From: Cryptomeria japonica
Lineage: Eukaryota; Streptophyta; Pinopsida; Cupressales; Cupressaceae
Direction of reading: 5' to 3'
Assembly: GCF_030272615.1 (NCBI RefSeq)
Contig: NC_081412.1
Location: forward strand, 142,498,247 to 142,558,246
DNA: 60,000 nt
Shown: piece after piece, positions 22,255 to 33,870 of the stretch
Layout: every line of letters begins with the position of its first letter
Numbering within the stretch: position 1 is the first letter of the stretch
The notes under the pieces: model-generated
Seen by the model: the letters and a program-made list of their open reading frames with translations, nothing else
Databases searched by the model: none
Told to the model about the DNA's origin: nothing
Position numbers and translations under genes: made by a program

Positions 22255-22586
22255 ACTATTCTAGCTCCAAAACAGACCTGTCGTATAACGGGTTAGTGCA
22301 AAAATAAATATATGATTATAAATTACATATGATTATACTGCGAAAGAAGAAAAACCGTCAATCAAAACTTCAAGTGGGCCGACAATCAAATGGAATGCGT
22401 AGGTACTCCGTGCCAGATCTAATTGCTTAACACAGGTACCTGCGCATTCCATTTGATTGTCGGCCCACTTGAAGTTTTAGTCAACGGTTTTTCTTCTTTA
22501 GCAGTCTAATCATATCTAATTTAAGATCATATACTTATTTTCGGCATTCTCGCCGCTTTGGGTCTATCTCTCCAGTTCAGAATAGT
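22255..22586. mobile_element. Foldback MITE with ~150-bp inverted arms
   Basis: Left arm 22255-22406 and right arm 22436-22586 are inverted copies round a 29-base loop. The inner ~80 bp of each arm are almost perfect (for example GGCCGACAATCAAATGGAAT against ATTCCATTTGATTGTCGGCC), while the outer ~70 bp are more diverged, starting from ACTATTCT and ending in AGAATAGT. No transposase is encoded. I could not fix a target duplication. The outer part (CAAAACAGACCTGTCGTA) resembles the left end of the element at 9562 (CAAAACAGATCTTTCGTA). Confidence 0.85.
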
Positions 22587-22970
22587 GTTAAGCTTTTAAG
22601 TTCAGTGATAGTTCAAGGTGAAGGTCTAGTTAGCCGATAGGCTCTAAGTGGGTTAGCCGATAGGGGGTGTTGGCATGAGCATAACGGACTTCTTCGAGTA
22701 AACATGAACAGGTGTGGTAAAGGGGGAAACATCAAGGTGAATTGCGGTGGCAATGCAGGGGTGGCAACATATGATTATAGCATTGCCCAGGTTTAGCTAG
22801 GTGTGCAAGACGTGATTGGCACCACTTCCGTGGCAATGGAAGCATGAGGTATGGTACTCATTGTTATCACGAACCGCTTCTGATTCATTCGATCCATATA
22901 GCAGTGGCATATTGTTTCAGTTACACACAATGCACAAGAATTCTTAACTTCCATCAAATTAAAAGATATG
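22587..22970. other. Unassigned sequence between MITE and Copia PBS
   Basis: Slightly GC-richer than its surroundings, with a doubled GTTAGCCGATAGG word (22629 and 22651). If the PBS at 22972 is real, this would be the leader of a minus-strand Copia element, but no gag similarity is visible. Confidence 0.3.
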
Positions 22971-22971
22971 T

Positions 22972-23300
22972 GCTCTGATACCAAAATGGAGAAAATAGAA
23001 CAGCAAAAATAAGATATATAGAACAGTAGAACAATCTGTTGATTTCTCTTATTCATCAAGTGTAACAACAATACATATTAATAACACAATGTGACTCAAC
23101 AGCTGACTCAACAACCCTCCTACAAATGTGAACATAGTTTGACAACAAACTAGTAGAACTTGCAAACTGGAAGGAACTGATGGACAACTCTATAGTTCTT
23201 TATTGATTCTCACTCAAACTCTATTAACATATGAGCAATACATGCAAATTCAATTTGACTTATCCTAAGACAACAACTCTCTTAGTAACTCTATTTCCAT
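22972..23300 (-). mobile_element. Copia-type 5' LTR end with PBS, remnant
   Basis: Plus-strand GCTCTGATACCA (22972-22983) is the exact complement of the initiator-Met primer site. The adjoining sequence on the minus strand reads ATCTTATTTTTGCTGTTCTA then TTCTCCATTTTGG before the PBS, as in the 3' end of a Copia 5' LTR. The other LTR, gag and pol are missing, and the right boundary near 23300 is set only by the start of LINE-like coding sequence. Confidence 0.5.
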
Positions 23301-23314
23301 TACAATCAAAGTGT

Positions 23315-25090
23315 CTAGAGAAGATATTGAGGTTTCCCTCCTAGACACTTTGATGGAAGAATCTACTTTGGATCTATCGACCACTCTTATTGGTAAGTTT
23401 TACATTTTTAGACCTAATGTTGACTTAGTTAACCAACGGGCCTCTAATGCTTGAAAGTTGAAGGAGTTGTGTCAATCAGTGCAGTGGTAGATGGGTTATT
23501 CTTATTTAAATTTTTTGTTAAAGAAGATATGGTCAAAGTCCTTTTGGAGGGTCCTTGATTCTTTGATAAAGTCTGGCACCACAATGGTCTTTCTCTTTGT
23601 AAATGGAAGCTTGGTTTTGACCCTACTTTGAATTTGGTTGAGTTGCTCCTACCTGGGTTTGACTTTTGGGGCTTCCCCTAGAGTATTGGAGTTCAAATAT
23701 ACTTAAGAGTATAGTGGACTCTTTTGGGGTTTTGATCACTACTGGCATAAGTTATCATCCAAAAATCTTGCCTTATCTTTGCTAGATTACATGTGAATGT
23801 TGAAGTTAACAAGCCATTACCCTCTAGAGTATTACCTTAAACTCAAATTTTGGCAAATGTTGTCAACCCATTTTTTATGAGAATGCTATTTTTTTCTTCC
23901 AAAAAGGTAATAAATTCAGCCACCTTACTAATAAATGTTATATCCATTCCATCCAAAATCCAAACAAGAAGGATAAGGAAATAGTAAGAGCTCCTCCAAA
24001 TCAATGCTTGATTAGCAAGAGCTCAAGATCTACTATCAAACTTTAATCAAAAGAAGACCCAAGGTAAGATAAAATCCCATTCTTAAATGTTCAACCCTAT
24101 TGTGCCTAGAAATACCTAAAATATGTTTACCCTAGTTTCTAATATTGTGGAAGGAGAAATCTAGGAGAATAATCTGAAACAATAGAAGAAAGAAGAGATA
24201 AACCTAGCTACTAAGGATAAATTTGATGAGAAGAAACCTCAAGATCCAAAAAAGGAAGAGTGGGTGAAAGAAAGGATCTAGTTGTTAAAGACAAAACCTT
24301 TGAGGTGACTCCCCTTAAGAACCAAGTAAAGAATGACAAAACCTATAAGTTGAGTTAAATACTAAAGAACATCCATTAGATATAACATGGAAAATGAGGA
24401 AGGAGAGTCATTAATTAAGGACCTTAACCTTAACTTGGAACATTCTCATACTCTTATAGAGTCTATCAACTTAGTAGAAGTTTTTCTCATTTTAAATAGT
24501 CCCCTAAAATCCCCTCCCCCAACCAGCCAAGAGCCTAATTGGACATCGATAGACAACAAAAATAAAAAGAAGACAAGTAGAAATAAAGGTAATATAGGAA
24601 TGGATACAAGAAAGGGAAGACCAATGCACAACAAAACTTGTCAAAGAGAAGTAGCTAAGGACATAACAATGGGAAAAAAAGGGAGCCTTGATAATATCTC
24701 AAGGGTTAAAAGAAATGAAGATCCTATCCTCGAATGTAAGAGGGCTTAATATTCCTCACAAACAACATATTCTAAAGTGTACTCTTTTTGATAAAAAAAA
24801 GTTCTTTTGTTGCAAGAATCTACGATGTTTGAGCTTGTGTTTGCTAAAGTGGAAAAATAATTATGACCTATGGAAAACTATAGTGTTAGCCCTATTGATG
24901 GTGCATTAGGGGGGATTATGACCATGCATAACCCTCTTATTGCCATAGGTTATAAGATTGATCAATGTAAAAAGAGCTTGGTTAAACATGTATTCTCTAT
25001 TGTATTCTAATGATAAATGAAACCTTTCCAATGTGTATGCCCTCAACACTACAGCTATTAGGAAAAAACTGTTAGAAAAATATCTCGATT
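23315..25090 (+). pseudogene. Second LINE fragment: ORF1 and the start of ORF2
   Basis: Plus-strand translation in shifting frames matches the plant LINE ORF1 N-terminal fold (STTLIGKFYIFRPNVDLV at about 23378, then KLKELCQSVQW). A Lys/Asn-rich ORF1 tail lies at 24387-24749. ORF2 begins at 24715 with MKILSSNVRGLNIPHKQ, the endonuclease start, and reaches NVYALNTTAIRKKL near 25060. The sequence then ends without RT. It belongs to a different subfamily from the LINE at 12077 and is much more decayed (many stops, no intact domain). It is probably cut by the Gypsy LTR region beginning near 25090. Confidence 0.7.
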
Positions 25091-25424
25091 GATTGATTCT
25101 CATCAGTATTGCCACTGGATGTGAAGCAGTCACCGATGAGGAGGGACCTCAAGGAGATCAGTCCAAACTAGTCAGCAAGAGTAAACACAATGGAAACACA
25201 CATATATGATGGAGGCAATGTAGAATAGATAGTTTTATTGCGTTAAATTTGATTACATCGAACGAGTAACAACCGGGTTACAACATACCGGCACACATGC
25301 CTGGTAGAATAGGTCACACCGAGACCTTGAATCAAAAGATCTATCTTTTAGGTACAGTCTAACTCTGATTGATTCTAATTGATCTTCTATTGATTCTCCA
25401 TTGATTACATTTTAAAGCATGATT

Positions 25425-25428
<4 letters not shown>

Positions 25429-25460
<32 letters not shown>
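25429..25460. repeat. (AT)n microsatellite
   Basis: About 16 uninterrupted AT units inside the presumed 3' LTR region of the minus-strand Gypsy element. Confidence 0.9.
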
Positions 25461-25464
<4 letters not shown>

Positions 25465-25975
25465 CCAAAGGATCCAATAGGGCCAAAAGGGATCAAAACC
25501 TGAAGAACAAGACCTAACATGCAAAATGAACAAGGTCAGCCTTCGCTAAGAGATTCCTCCAAAAATCCAAAGGATGAAACATAGAAGGTCAGCCACATGC
25601 CAAGAAACATCGAGATCAATGTCCAAGGCTCCGCAAGCTTCAGAATGGGTTCTGGTAGATCACCATAATAGGTCTCAGGTAACCGGTAACAAAGGAACAA
25701 CCAATAACAAGAAACTGTCATGGAAACCGGTAGCCATATCTTTCCAGAAAGTGATCCAAATGAGATGCGGTTTGAAAGCAAGAAGGATGATCAAGTCTTC
25801 AAGTAGAATCCAACTCCACAAGATCCGGTGAGCCAAAACCGAGACACACGGAAAGGAAAACTGAAATTTCAAACAAAAAACAAAATAGAAAAGAAAATAT
25901 TTTTGGTTGATGCAAGATTGTTGTGAACCGAGGATGCTCGTGTATTAGACATCCAAGGTTGATGAAAAAGTGGGC

Positions 25976-28489
25976 CTCTCACTTTGCTACCTCTTCTTGA
26001 GAAATCCAAGATGAATCTTCAACTGGTCTGCTCTTCTACTTCACAAGGTATTCTTTGTACTGACTGTTACGGGTACTACGCCCAATCCTATTATCCAAAA
26101 TTTCTTCAATCTGATCTGTTTCCTTTCGAGGCAATTTTTTCTCAAGGTCTAGAACACTGTCCTCACTAAATTATGGTTCATGGTACTCATGAAGATCTGC
26201 AATGTTGAATATGGGTGAAATGCTTAGACTATCTGGTAGCTCCACTTCATATGTATTTCTAGAATTGAACTTTTTCAAGATCTTAAAGGATCCAAACTTC
26301 TTCATCTGCAACTTATTATAAGTTCCAACTGAGAATCTCTCTTTTCTTAGACCATCACCTCATCGCCAACTTCAAACTCCTTATGTCTCCTCTTCTCATC
26401 TACCTTCTCCTTATATTTTCTATTCATGTCTTCTAAATGATGTTTAACCTGAATATGCAATGCTGCCATGTGATCTACAAATTCTTCTACTTCTGAACTC
26501 TTCCGGTCTTCACTACTAATGTCTCCCAATTCTACTCTTCCTCTAGGATGCACTCTGGTAACAATCTCAAAAGGTGTTTTTCCGGTACTTCTATTCACTG
26601 GATTGTTATAGGCAAAATTTGCTTGTGCAAGGATCAAATCCCAACTTCCGGTTTTATCTCCCACTAAACATCTCAACAAGTTTCCAAAAATTCGGTCAAC
26701 TACTTTTGTCTTTTCATTAGTCCGTGGATGAAACCTAGAATTGGACTCCAAATTTGTCTTCATCTTCTTCCAAAGTGTTCTCCAAAAATAGCCAACAAAC
26801 TTAGTGTCTTTGTCTAAAACTATGCTCTTAGGTAATCCATACAATCTCACCACTTCCTTGAAAAATAGGTTTGCTACATGCAATACATATGATGTTTTCT
26901 TACAAGGTATGAAATGAGCCATCTTTGAAAATCTATCCACTACCACAAATATAGAATCATTCCCTCTCAGTGTCTTAGGCAATCCAAGTACAAAATTCAT
27001 GCTTATATCCTCCCAAGGTCTTACCGGTACTGTCAAAGGTTTATACAATCCCACATTCTGACTACTACCTTTTGCAACTTGACAAACTCTACAACTCTAC
27101 ACATATCTCTTAACATCCTTATGAATCTGGAGCCAAAAGTATTGCTCACTCACCAATGCAATTGTTTTATCAATGCCAACATGTCCAGCTAAACCTCCAC
27201 TATGCTTTTCTTTTATCAGGTTCTCTCTCATGGAACTCTTAGGTATGCATAACTGAACTCCCCTAAATAACATCCCATCCTAAATGAAATAATCCAGCCA
27301 TTTTCTTCTATCAACCATAACCAGTTCTCTACATGCTTTCCAAGGTCCTGCAAAATCCGAGTCTTCACCATACAAGGTCTTCAAATCTTCAAAACCTAAT
27401 ACTGTCACTCTCATCTCTGTCAGCAAATTCCTTCTCCTACTCAATGCATCAACAAATTTGTTAGATTTCCCACTTCTATGCTTCAACACAAATGTGTAAC
27501 TCTACAAGAATTCTACCCATCTCATAGGTCTCTAATTCAACTTACTCTATCTGTTCAAATACTACAATGCTTTATGATCTGTATACAACACAAACTCCTT
27601 AGGCAACAAGTAATGTCTCCATTTCTTCAAGGCTTGAATTATGGCATAAAATTCTTGATCATACACTGAATATCTCTTTCGGGCATCATTCAATTTCTCA
27701 CTGAAATATGCTACTGATCTCCCTTCTTGACTCAAAACTGCTCCTATTATTGTTCCACTTGCATCACAATCTACTTGAAATACCTTATTGAAATCCGGTA
27801 AAGCCAACACAAGCTGCTCAGTCACTTTTTGTTTCAACAATTCAAAACTTTTGTTTTGTTCGGTGGTCCACTTAAATTCCTTATGATCTCCTCTCATGGT
27901 CTCAGTCATAGGGTTATAAACTGAACTGAAATTTCTGATAAACTTCTAGTAAAAACTAGCCAATCCGTGAAATGATCTTACCTCTCTAATGCTTTCCGGT
28001 GTAGGCCACTCAACAATGTCTTTCACTTTCTCCAGGTCCATCTTCAAACCATCCTCAGATATCACAAAGCCTAAATAGACTAACTCATCCTTCATGAATG
28101 TGCACTTGATATTGATCAACAACTTTTCTTCTCTCAACCTCTGCAAAACTTGTCTTAACTGCAACAAATTCTCTTCTTTGTGTGACTAAAAATCAGAATG
28201 TCATCCAAATACACAATAACAAACTTACTCAATAATTTCTTCAATACCTCATTCATCAACCTCATGAAAGTACTCGATGCATTAGTCAATCCAAAATGCA
28301 TCACCAACCATTCATATAGTCCTTCATTTGTCTTAAATGTTGTCTTCCACTCATCACCTTCTTTGATCCTGATCTACTGATATCCACTCTTCAAATCTAT
28401 CTTTGCAAAGTATTTTGCTCCACTCAAATAGTCCATTATGTCATCCATCCTAGGAAAAGTAAACCGATATTTCACTGTGATCTTGTTTA
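25976..28489 (-). pseudogene. Gypsy pol remnant: RT, RNase H, integrase, chromodomain
   Basis: RT is marked by [25 protein letters not shown] and [11 protein letters not shown] (28190-28430), with the catalytic DD present. RNase H follows at 27562-27909 (FQVDCDASGTIIGAVLSQEG, SVYDQEFYAIIQALKKW). The integrase zinc region lies near 27060-27270 and the core at 26347-27054 (RFSKMAHFIPC, YGLPKSIVLDKDTKF). A chromodomain lies at 25990-26200 (YKEYLVK, stop, KSRPVEDSSWISQEE), typical of chromoviruses, in which it directs insertion to chromatin. Stops and frame breaks occur at several places. Two of the three integrase acidic residues are altered: Asn in WEDISMNF and Lys in NEKTKVVDR where Asp and Glu are usual. 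Confidence 0.88.
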
Positions 28490-29860
28490 TGTTGGCATTT
28501 GCATGAAGATTGCATTAATGATATGTTATGTTGTCATTGATGTCAATTAACAGGTAATGATATTGTTGATATTGTTGTAATATTGTTACTATAACTGGTA
28601 GGAAGAATTTGCGGAGTGAACTGGTAACCGGTGTAAACCTTATCTATTGATGTAACTGGTAAACCCTACCTATTGTTTTTGATAAAACCTAACCGATTAA
28701 GTTTGGTGAATTGGTTATATTGGTTTATGATCTGATAATGAGCGGTAATGATTATGACACGTATGATTATTGTATGAAGACAATTCCAAGATATTTTGGC
28801 GAGTTGTTGTAACAATTTTTGTCTAGGGAATGAGAAAATGTATTGCATCTAATGCAAAGCGTGTGATGAGTTACTAATTTTGATGAAGCGGTGATCAAGG
28901 AGTGATCAAGGTTTTCTTGATTGAAGTGCAGAGATTGCTATGTAATCCAGCAGTCATACTTGAACCGATTTGTTTGTAATCTATATGAGAATTAGGTTTT
29001 TGTTGTGTTAGCAACCTAATTGATTTGTTTATAAGGTCGATGAAGCTGTTTAGCTTAATGAGTTGGCGAAGAGTGAGCACACATCAGTTGAGTGTGTGGT
29101 TGCCGAACCGGATCATGTATCTATAGTTTGAGTAAAGGTAGATAGGAGCATGAAATGGATCTAATCAAGCAAGTATAGTGCTATTCAGACAGATCAACAA
29201 ACTCCTGTTGTTTTCTAACAATTACAACAGAATTGAAATCCCCTAGCCGGTTAAGCTCTAGCAAACTTGGTGTTATTTAAATCCTCTAACAAGGTGATCC
29301 ATTATATTGGATTTTCAAATCCTCTACCGAGGTTACTCCTTACAGGGTATTTCTTCTAACAAGGCATTTGTAGTCAATCCCTTAACCGAGTGATTCCTAA
29401 TAGGATCAGTTCTTAACAAGAATTTTTGTAAAGCTTTAACAAGCTAGGCTCCTAACAGGGCAAACTTCAGAAGAGTTCAAATAGTTATCTTGTGAGTCTC
29501 ATCTCACCGTGGTTTTTACCTATTTTGGTTTCCATGTCAAAAATATTTGTGTCAAGTGGTGAATTTTTTTGTGGTTATGTTTTCATGGTTGATTTACTTA
29601 ACTACTTAACTATTTTGATAAGTCATGATAACCGGAAATATTGAGAAATGAAGAATTTGTTTACTATTAATTTGTTGTAACAGTCAACTATTTTACCCTA
29701 TGAGTTTTTATCTTGACAGAGGTATTACATTGTTAGTTCTAAGTTTACTTTGAGAGATTGACTTTTGAGATTGGTGAAGTTTGTATCAGTTTTTCTATCT
29801 ACTGATTCACCCTCCCCTCTCAGTAGTTGACTAGATACTTATTCTTTCATCATACCATCA
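28490..29860 (+). repeat. Copia 5' LTR
   Basis: Begins TGTTGGC and ends ..ATCA immediately before the primer site, with a C/T-rich stretch and CACCCTCCCCTCTCAG near its 3' end, matching the LTR end at 48120-48140 on the other strand. The region 29280-29460 has degenerate repeats of the type AACAAGG/TCCTAACAGG about every 25-30 bases. Confidence 0.65.
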
Positions 29861-29929
29861 ATTGGTATCAGACCATTTCAGGTCCTCTAAGGTCTAAGCC
29901 TAACATATTGAGGTAAAGATCTTGTAGAT

Positions 29930-30640
29930 CATGATGAAGAAGGAAGGTTCGAAGTTTAATAGAGAGAACTACAGGATATGGAGTGACAGAATGAAAATTT
30001 ACATCAAGAGTTTGGGAAGTCAGTATTGGGAACATGTCGATACTAAGTATGTTTTGCACCTATTGGGATGTTGACTGATGATCAGAATAAAGAGAAACAA
30101 GAAAATCATCAAGCATTGGAGGCTATTATCAGTTCTTTGTAGATGATGCAGAGTATGTAGATGCTCATGGTCTTGAAACTGCATATGAGGTATGGAAAAA
30201 ACTTGAAGAGATTTATAGCGGTGATGAACATGTTAAAATGGCTAAAGAAGAGAGTCTAAGAGGAAAGTTTGATGACATGCAGATGGCTGAAGGTGAGAAT
30301 ATCCAGTAGTATGGTCAAAGGATAAAAGAGATAGTCGTTGAAATTAAGAGTGCAGGAGGTAAAGTGGAAGATTCCACAGTGATCAGTAAGATACTGAGAA
30401 CCCTTCTACTGGTCTACGCTATCCAAGTTGCAACTATTTAGGAGTTGAAGTCCATTTACAAAACTAAGGTAACTCTTGACTCCATCATTGGCAAGCTTAC
30501 TGCTTTTGAATTAAATGGTTATGATGGTAGTGTACATAAATTTGAGTCTGCATTTAGAGCTTCTGTTTCTAACCCATCTATGAGGAAAAGTAGAGACAAA
30601 GATTTGTCTATTAAGATAGAAGAATTTGTCTATTAAGATA
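29930..30640 (+). pseudogene. Copia gag remnant
   Basis: Begins MMKKEGSKFNRENYRIWSDR, which matches the usual Copia gag opening (F-x-G-x-N-Y-x-x-W). After several stops the capsid core continues: VWKKLEEIYSGDEHVKMAK, VVEIKSAGGKVEDSTVISKI and KVTLDSIIGKLTAFEL. No zinc knuckle is reached before similarity ends near 30640. At least six in-frame stops or shifts are present, so no product is expected. A tandem 24-bp duplication (GAATTTGTCTATTAAGATA, about 30605-30650) closes the fragment. Confidence 0.75.
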
Positions 30641-32009
30641 GAAGAATTTCCTCCTTTTGATAAAAGCCTTTGAGCTTAATGGTCTTTTCCTCAAGTTGAT
30701 GTGTTGATGAAGATTCTTCTTTCTCAAGATGTGAAGAATGGTCCTATAGTTTGATACTTTTGATTATTGCTCTTTGCTTTTGATCTTTTGTGTTTTTGAA
30801 AATGTTTGTGTTGGATGAATACTTGTTTTGATTTAGTTTTATGATGTTTCTTTGAGAAGAAAACAAAGCAAGCACACAAACACAAGAATGTTGCCTCAAA
30901 AGGCACAAGTATGGGTCTAGATCACCCTAATCTTTTGAAATTTTTATGACCCTTTCTTTCAAATGTATTTTAGGTGTTTCCAAAGCCTGAAGTTGGCTCA
31001 TTTGCATTGGTCTTGACTCAAAAATGAAAATACTTCAAACACTTTTTTATCCCTAAGGTCAAATGGTCAGTTGCGATAATTTCAGCCCATATCTTGATAT
31101 TTTTTTGACTTTGGTACTACATACCTTATGAATCCCGTTGTGGCAGGTAAGGATGTGATATACTAAGTCTTGCGTGAACATAACAAATAGATGATCCCTA
31201 TGATGGGGAAGTCACCACTTTTATCGGGTTATAAGTAACCTTTCAAAAAGCTATGTTTCTACTCAAGGAAATATGTACGGTGAGTATCTTGGGAGCAAAA
31301 CCATCTATGCTCTTGCACTGAACTTCTCACAAATATCCTCAATCAATAGAATGGGTGGGCTACTACTTAAAAGTGTTTACTAATTTTTGATGTTTTCTGA
31401 CATAAGTTCATTCTACAGTGACTCAATTAAGAGCCTTGTAACTTGTGGTGGGGCCCATTTGTCCTTTCGGCAAGTTACACTATAGGAATAGCTATACCCA
31501 AGGCTATAGCTTTCGCTCTCACCTGATTTATATAGCGGATCGAAGGATTTACCGCGCGAGGTCGTTCCCAAGAGTGATGTGTCTCTTGGTAGGCCTCTCT
31601 TAAAAAGATAAAACTTGAGTGTTACTAACACTTTTCTCTTGCACTTAGGACCACGAAAGCCAAGGGAGAGGATAGTGTGTGTTAGAAGTAGGACCACTCG
31701 ACCAACTCTTTTGCACAAGTGTGCCAAACATGAAATACACTTGTTCTTTTTAACTTGTCATTGTAATGATGTTCTATCTAATTGGAGATGTTTCTCCAAC
31801 AACCATGATGTTTTTTTTAACTTCAAAGGCAATATGTTTTGAGTAAACTAGAATTTAAAATCCTAGTCAACTTAATGAAAAACATGTTTGCATGAAGTAA
31901 AATCATTTTGCAAAATGAGACAAGTTGATTGTTTTTTTTACTTGCACAAAAATGAAGTGTTGATTGTGAATTTTTAATTCTGGATTGATGCAAGGAAATC
32001 AAAATTTTG

Positions 32010-32162
32010 TGTTGTTGATTTTAAGCACCAAAAAGAGAATGAATCCTAACTTGCAAGAAATGAAGGTTTGTTTTGTTGATTTTAAGCACCAAAAAGAGAA
32101 TGAATCCTAACTTGCAAGAAATAAAGGTTTGTTTTTTGTTGATTTTTAAAGCACCAAAAGAA
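32010..32162. repeat. ~58-bp tandem duplication
   Basis: Two near-perfect copies of TTGATTTTAAGCACCAAAAA..GAATCCTAACTTGCAAGAAA..AAGGTTTG, plus a third partial copy ending GCACCAAAAG. Confidence 0.85.
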
Positions 32163-32309
32163 GTGTTTTTGATTGTTAAGTAACAAAAGGGGGTTAGTTT
32201 AAAACTTGCACACGAAACAAACAGTTAGAAAAATCTGAAAACATGGTGGGCTTCCACAAGCCTAAAAAAAAATATTATTGGTTACAAGGCCTTTCTTTTA
32301 CAACGTTCT

Positions 32310-32530
32310 GTTACAATAGCGCTACTCTTTGTGACAACAAAAGCGCTACTTAACACAAACGCACTAAACTAAAAATTTCAACAACAATACAAGTGTGCTA
32401 CAACATGGACAAAAGTGCTAGTTAAGACTCAAAAGCGCTAATATACTAACAATAGCGCTAAATTTGAGACAATAGCGCTAAAATGTCAAATTTCAATAGC
32501 GCAAACAAAAGCGCCAAAGCGCAACCTGTG
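32310..32530. repeat. Cluster of AGCGCT words
   Basis: The palindrome AGCGCT and its close variants (AGCGCC, AGCGCA, GTGCTA) occur about a dozen times in 220 bp, usually as AATAGCGCTA or AAAAGCGCTA, with irregular spacing of 12-40 bases and unrelated AT-rich filler between. This is more than AT-rich sequence would give by chance. Confidence 0.7.
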
Positions 32531-33870
32531 TGTCAAGCTAAACAGTCAAAAAATTAGTTTTGTAAAAAAAAAAAAATGTTGTTGGGTGTTGGAATCACGT
32601 CGGGTTCACTAAATGATGTCATGGAAATGGGGACAAGGCAACAAAAAATTTCAATGTTAATAAGTTAGTTTCAACCATAAAACCGAAACAAAGAACTAAA
32701 AACCATTCCAAACATATCAAAAGAGATTTCAAAAAAGCATGAAAGAAGTTTAACAAAATAAAAGAAAGGAGAAGAGCCTCCCTAAGATGCTTCCATGATG
32801 CCTTTTGATGCTTCTCCCTTGTTTCTCCTCTCTCCAAGTCCCAAATGAGTGTAGCTCTCAGCTTTTAGCACTAGCCATGGATGCCATATGGAGATTCAAG
32901 ATGGTTGGATGTGATAAACAAATTCTATGCAAGTGTAGATAGTGATGCTATGAAAAAGCTCTATGCTAATACCAGTATAACAACAATACTCTAATGCTTC
33001 CTTCTTTGCTTGAAGAGAAGGGTTCTATTTATAGAAGAAAGGGGGAAATGAAGAGTTAAGATTAAGCAATCTTAACAAGGGTAAGGATTGAAAGATATTC
33101 AATCCATGTGAGACTTTCAACCCAATCCCATGTCGACAAGTGTCACCGTGAGGAGGCTTGAGAGGAGAGATAAGGAGCATTGAATTCTTGAGGGGACATG
33201 ATGGTTACCCTAGGGAGTTGGGTTAGGGTTAGGTTAATGGATATTCCTTTTATCCAAGGAAAAAATTAATGTGCAAGGGTTAAATGGTTACCTTAGTTAA
33301 AGAAATAAATGCTTTGAAGAGACCCATGAGTCAAAAGGATGGTTAAGTTAAAGGAAAGCCTCTAACCAAAGGTAAAAGGTGAGTTAACCATAAATGGTTA
33401 TGTAAGAGGCTTTAATAGTTTGGAAGACTTTAGAGGTTAACAATTTGAAGACATAAAGCCTTTAATGGTTATTGAAGGCTTTGGAGGTTTTTGAAAAGTG
33501 ACTTCCTTTTATTTAGGAATGTGACAATGATTAGGATAGGATTAGGCTAATTAGAAGGAGTTAGAAGAATCTAGAAGGGATTTAGGCATGCAAGTGGATT
33601 TTGTAGGAGAATGCAAGTGGAAGGAATTTTGGGATTTTCAATTGAAATAAAATCATTTATTTCAATTAAATGGTGTAATTTGTATTTGGATAGATATTTA
33701 AATAAATATTAATTTATTTAAATGTGAATGTGAATTTTAGATTTTATTTAAATAAATCTTAATTTATTTACATGAGAAAAGGGAACATAAAGCATTAAAT
33801 GCTTGAAGACTTTGAGGGAAACCATTAAAGGCTTGAGAAGACTCTAGAAGGAAGCCATTAAGTTTGAAGA

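Larger units (their letters stand above)
25090..28489 (-). mobile_element. Ty3/Gypsy chromovirus, 5' end lost at a Copia LTR
   Basis: Minus-strand order from 28489 downward is RT, RNase H, integrase, chromodomain, then 0.9 kb without coding (25090-25970) that should contain the PPT and 3' LTR. I could not place the LTR edges, because no second LTR exists to compare. The upstream gag and protease are gone: similarity stops exactly where the Copia LTR starts (28490) and does not resume beyond 30660. Confidence 0.8.
28490..30660 (+). mobile_element. Ty1/Copia 5' end: LTR, PBS and gag, truncated
   Basis: A 1371-bp LTR (28490-29860) runs from TGTTGGCATTTGC to CATACCATCA, followed by a primer site TTGGTATCAGA (29862-29872) and a decayed gag (29930-30640). 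Only one LTR is present and pol is missing. The left LTR edge coincides with the break in the Gypsy element, so this Copia element, or the recombination that left it, postdates that element. Confidence 0.75.
30661..33865. other. Non-coding host repeat left of the Tat element
   Basis: No gene. Contents include tandem copies at 32010-32162, the AGCGCT cluster at 32310-32530, a minus-strand TATA-like site near 33015 (CTATAAATAG) with pyrimidine-rich flanks, and AATATTAATTTATTTAAATG-like runs at 33640-33760. The right edge continues beyond the Tat insertion at 46447, because CCATTAAAGGCTTGAGAAGA and GGAAGCCATTAAGTTTGAAG occur on both sides. It is probably an old LTR of a minus-strand element. The minus-strand 104-codon frame at 31413-31727 is not a protein I recognise. 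Confidence 0.5.

Noticed and set aside
22793-23071. 92-codon minus-strand frame as Copia gag
   Set aside because: It runs across the PBS and LTR and shows no gag motif.
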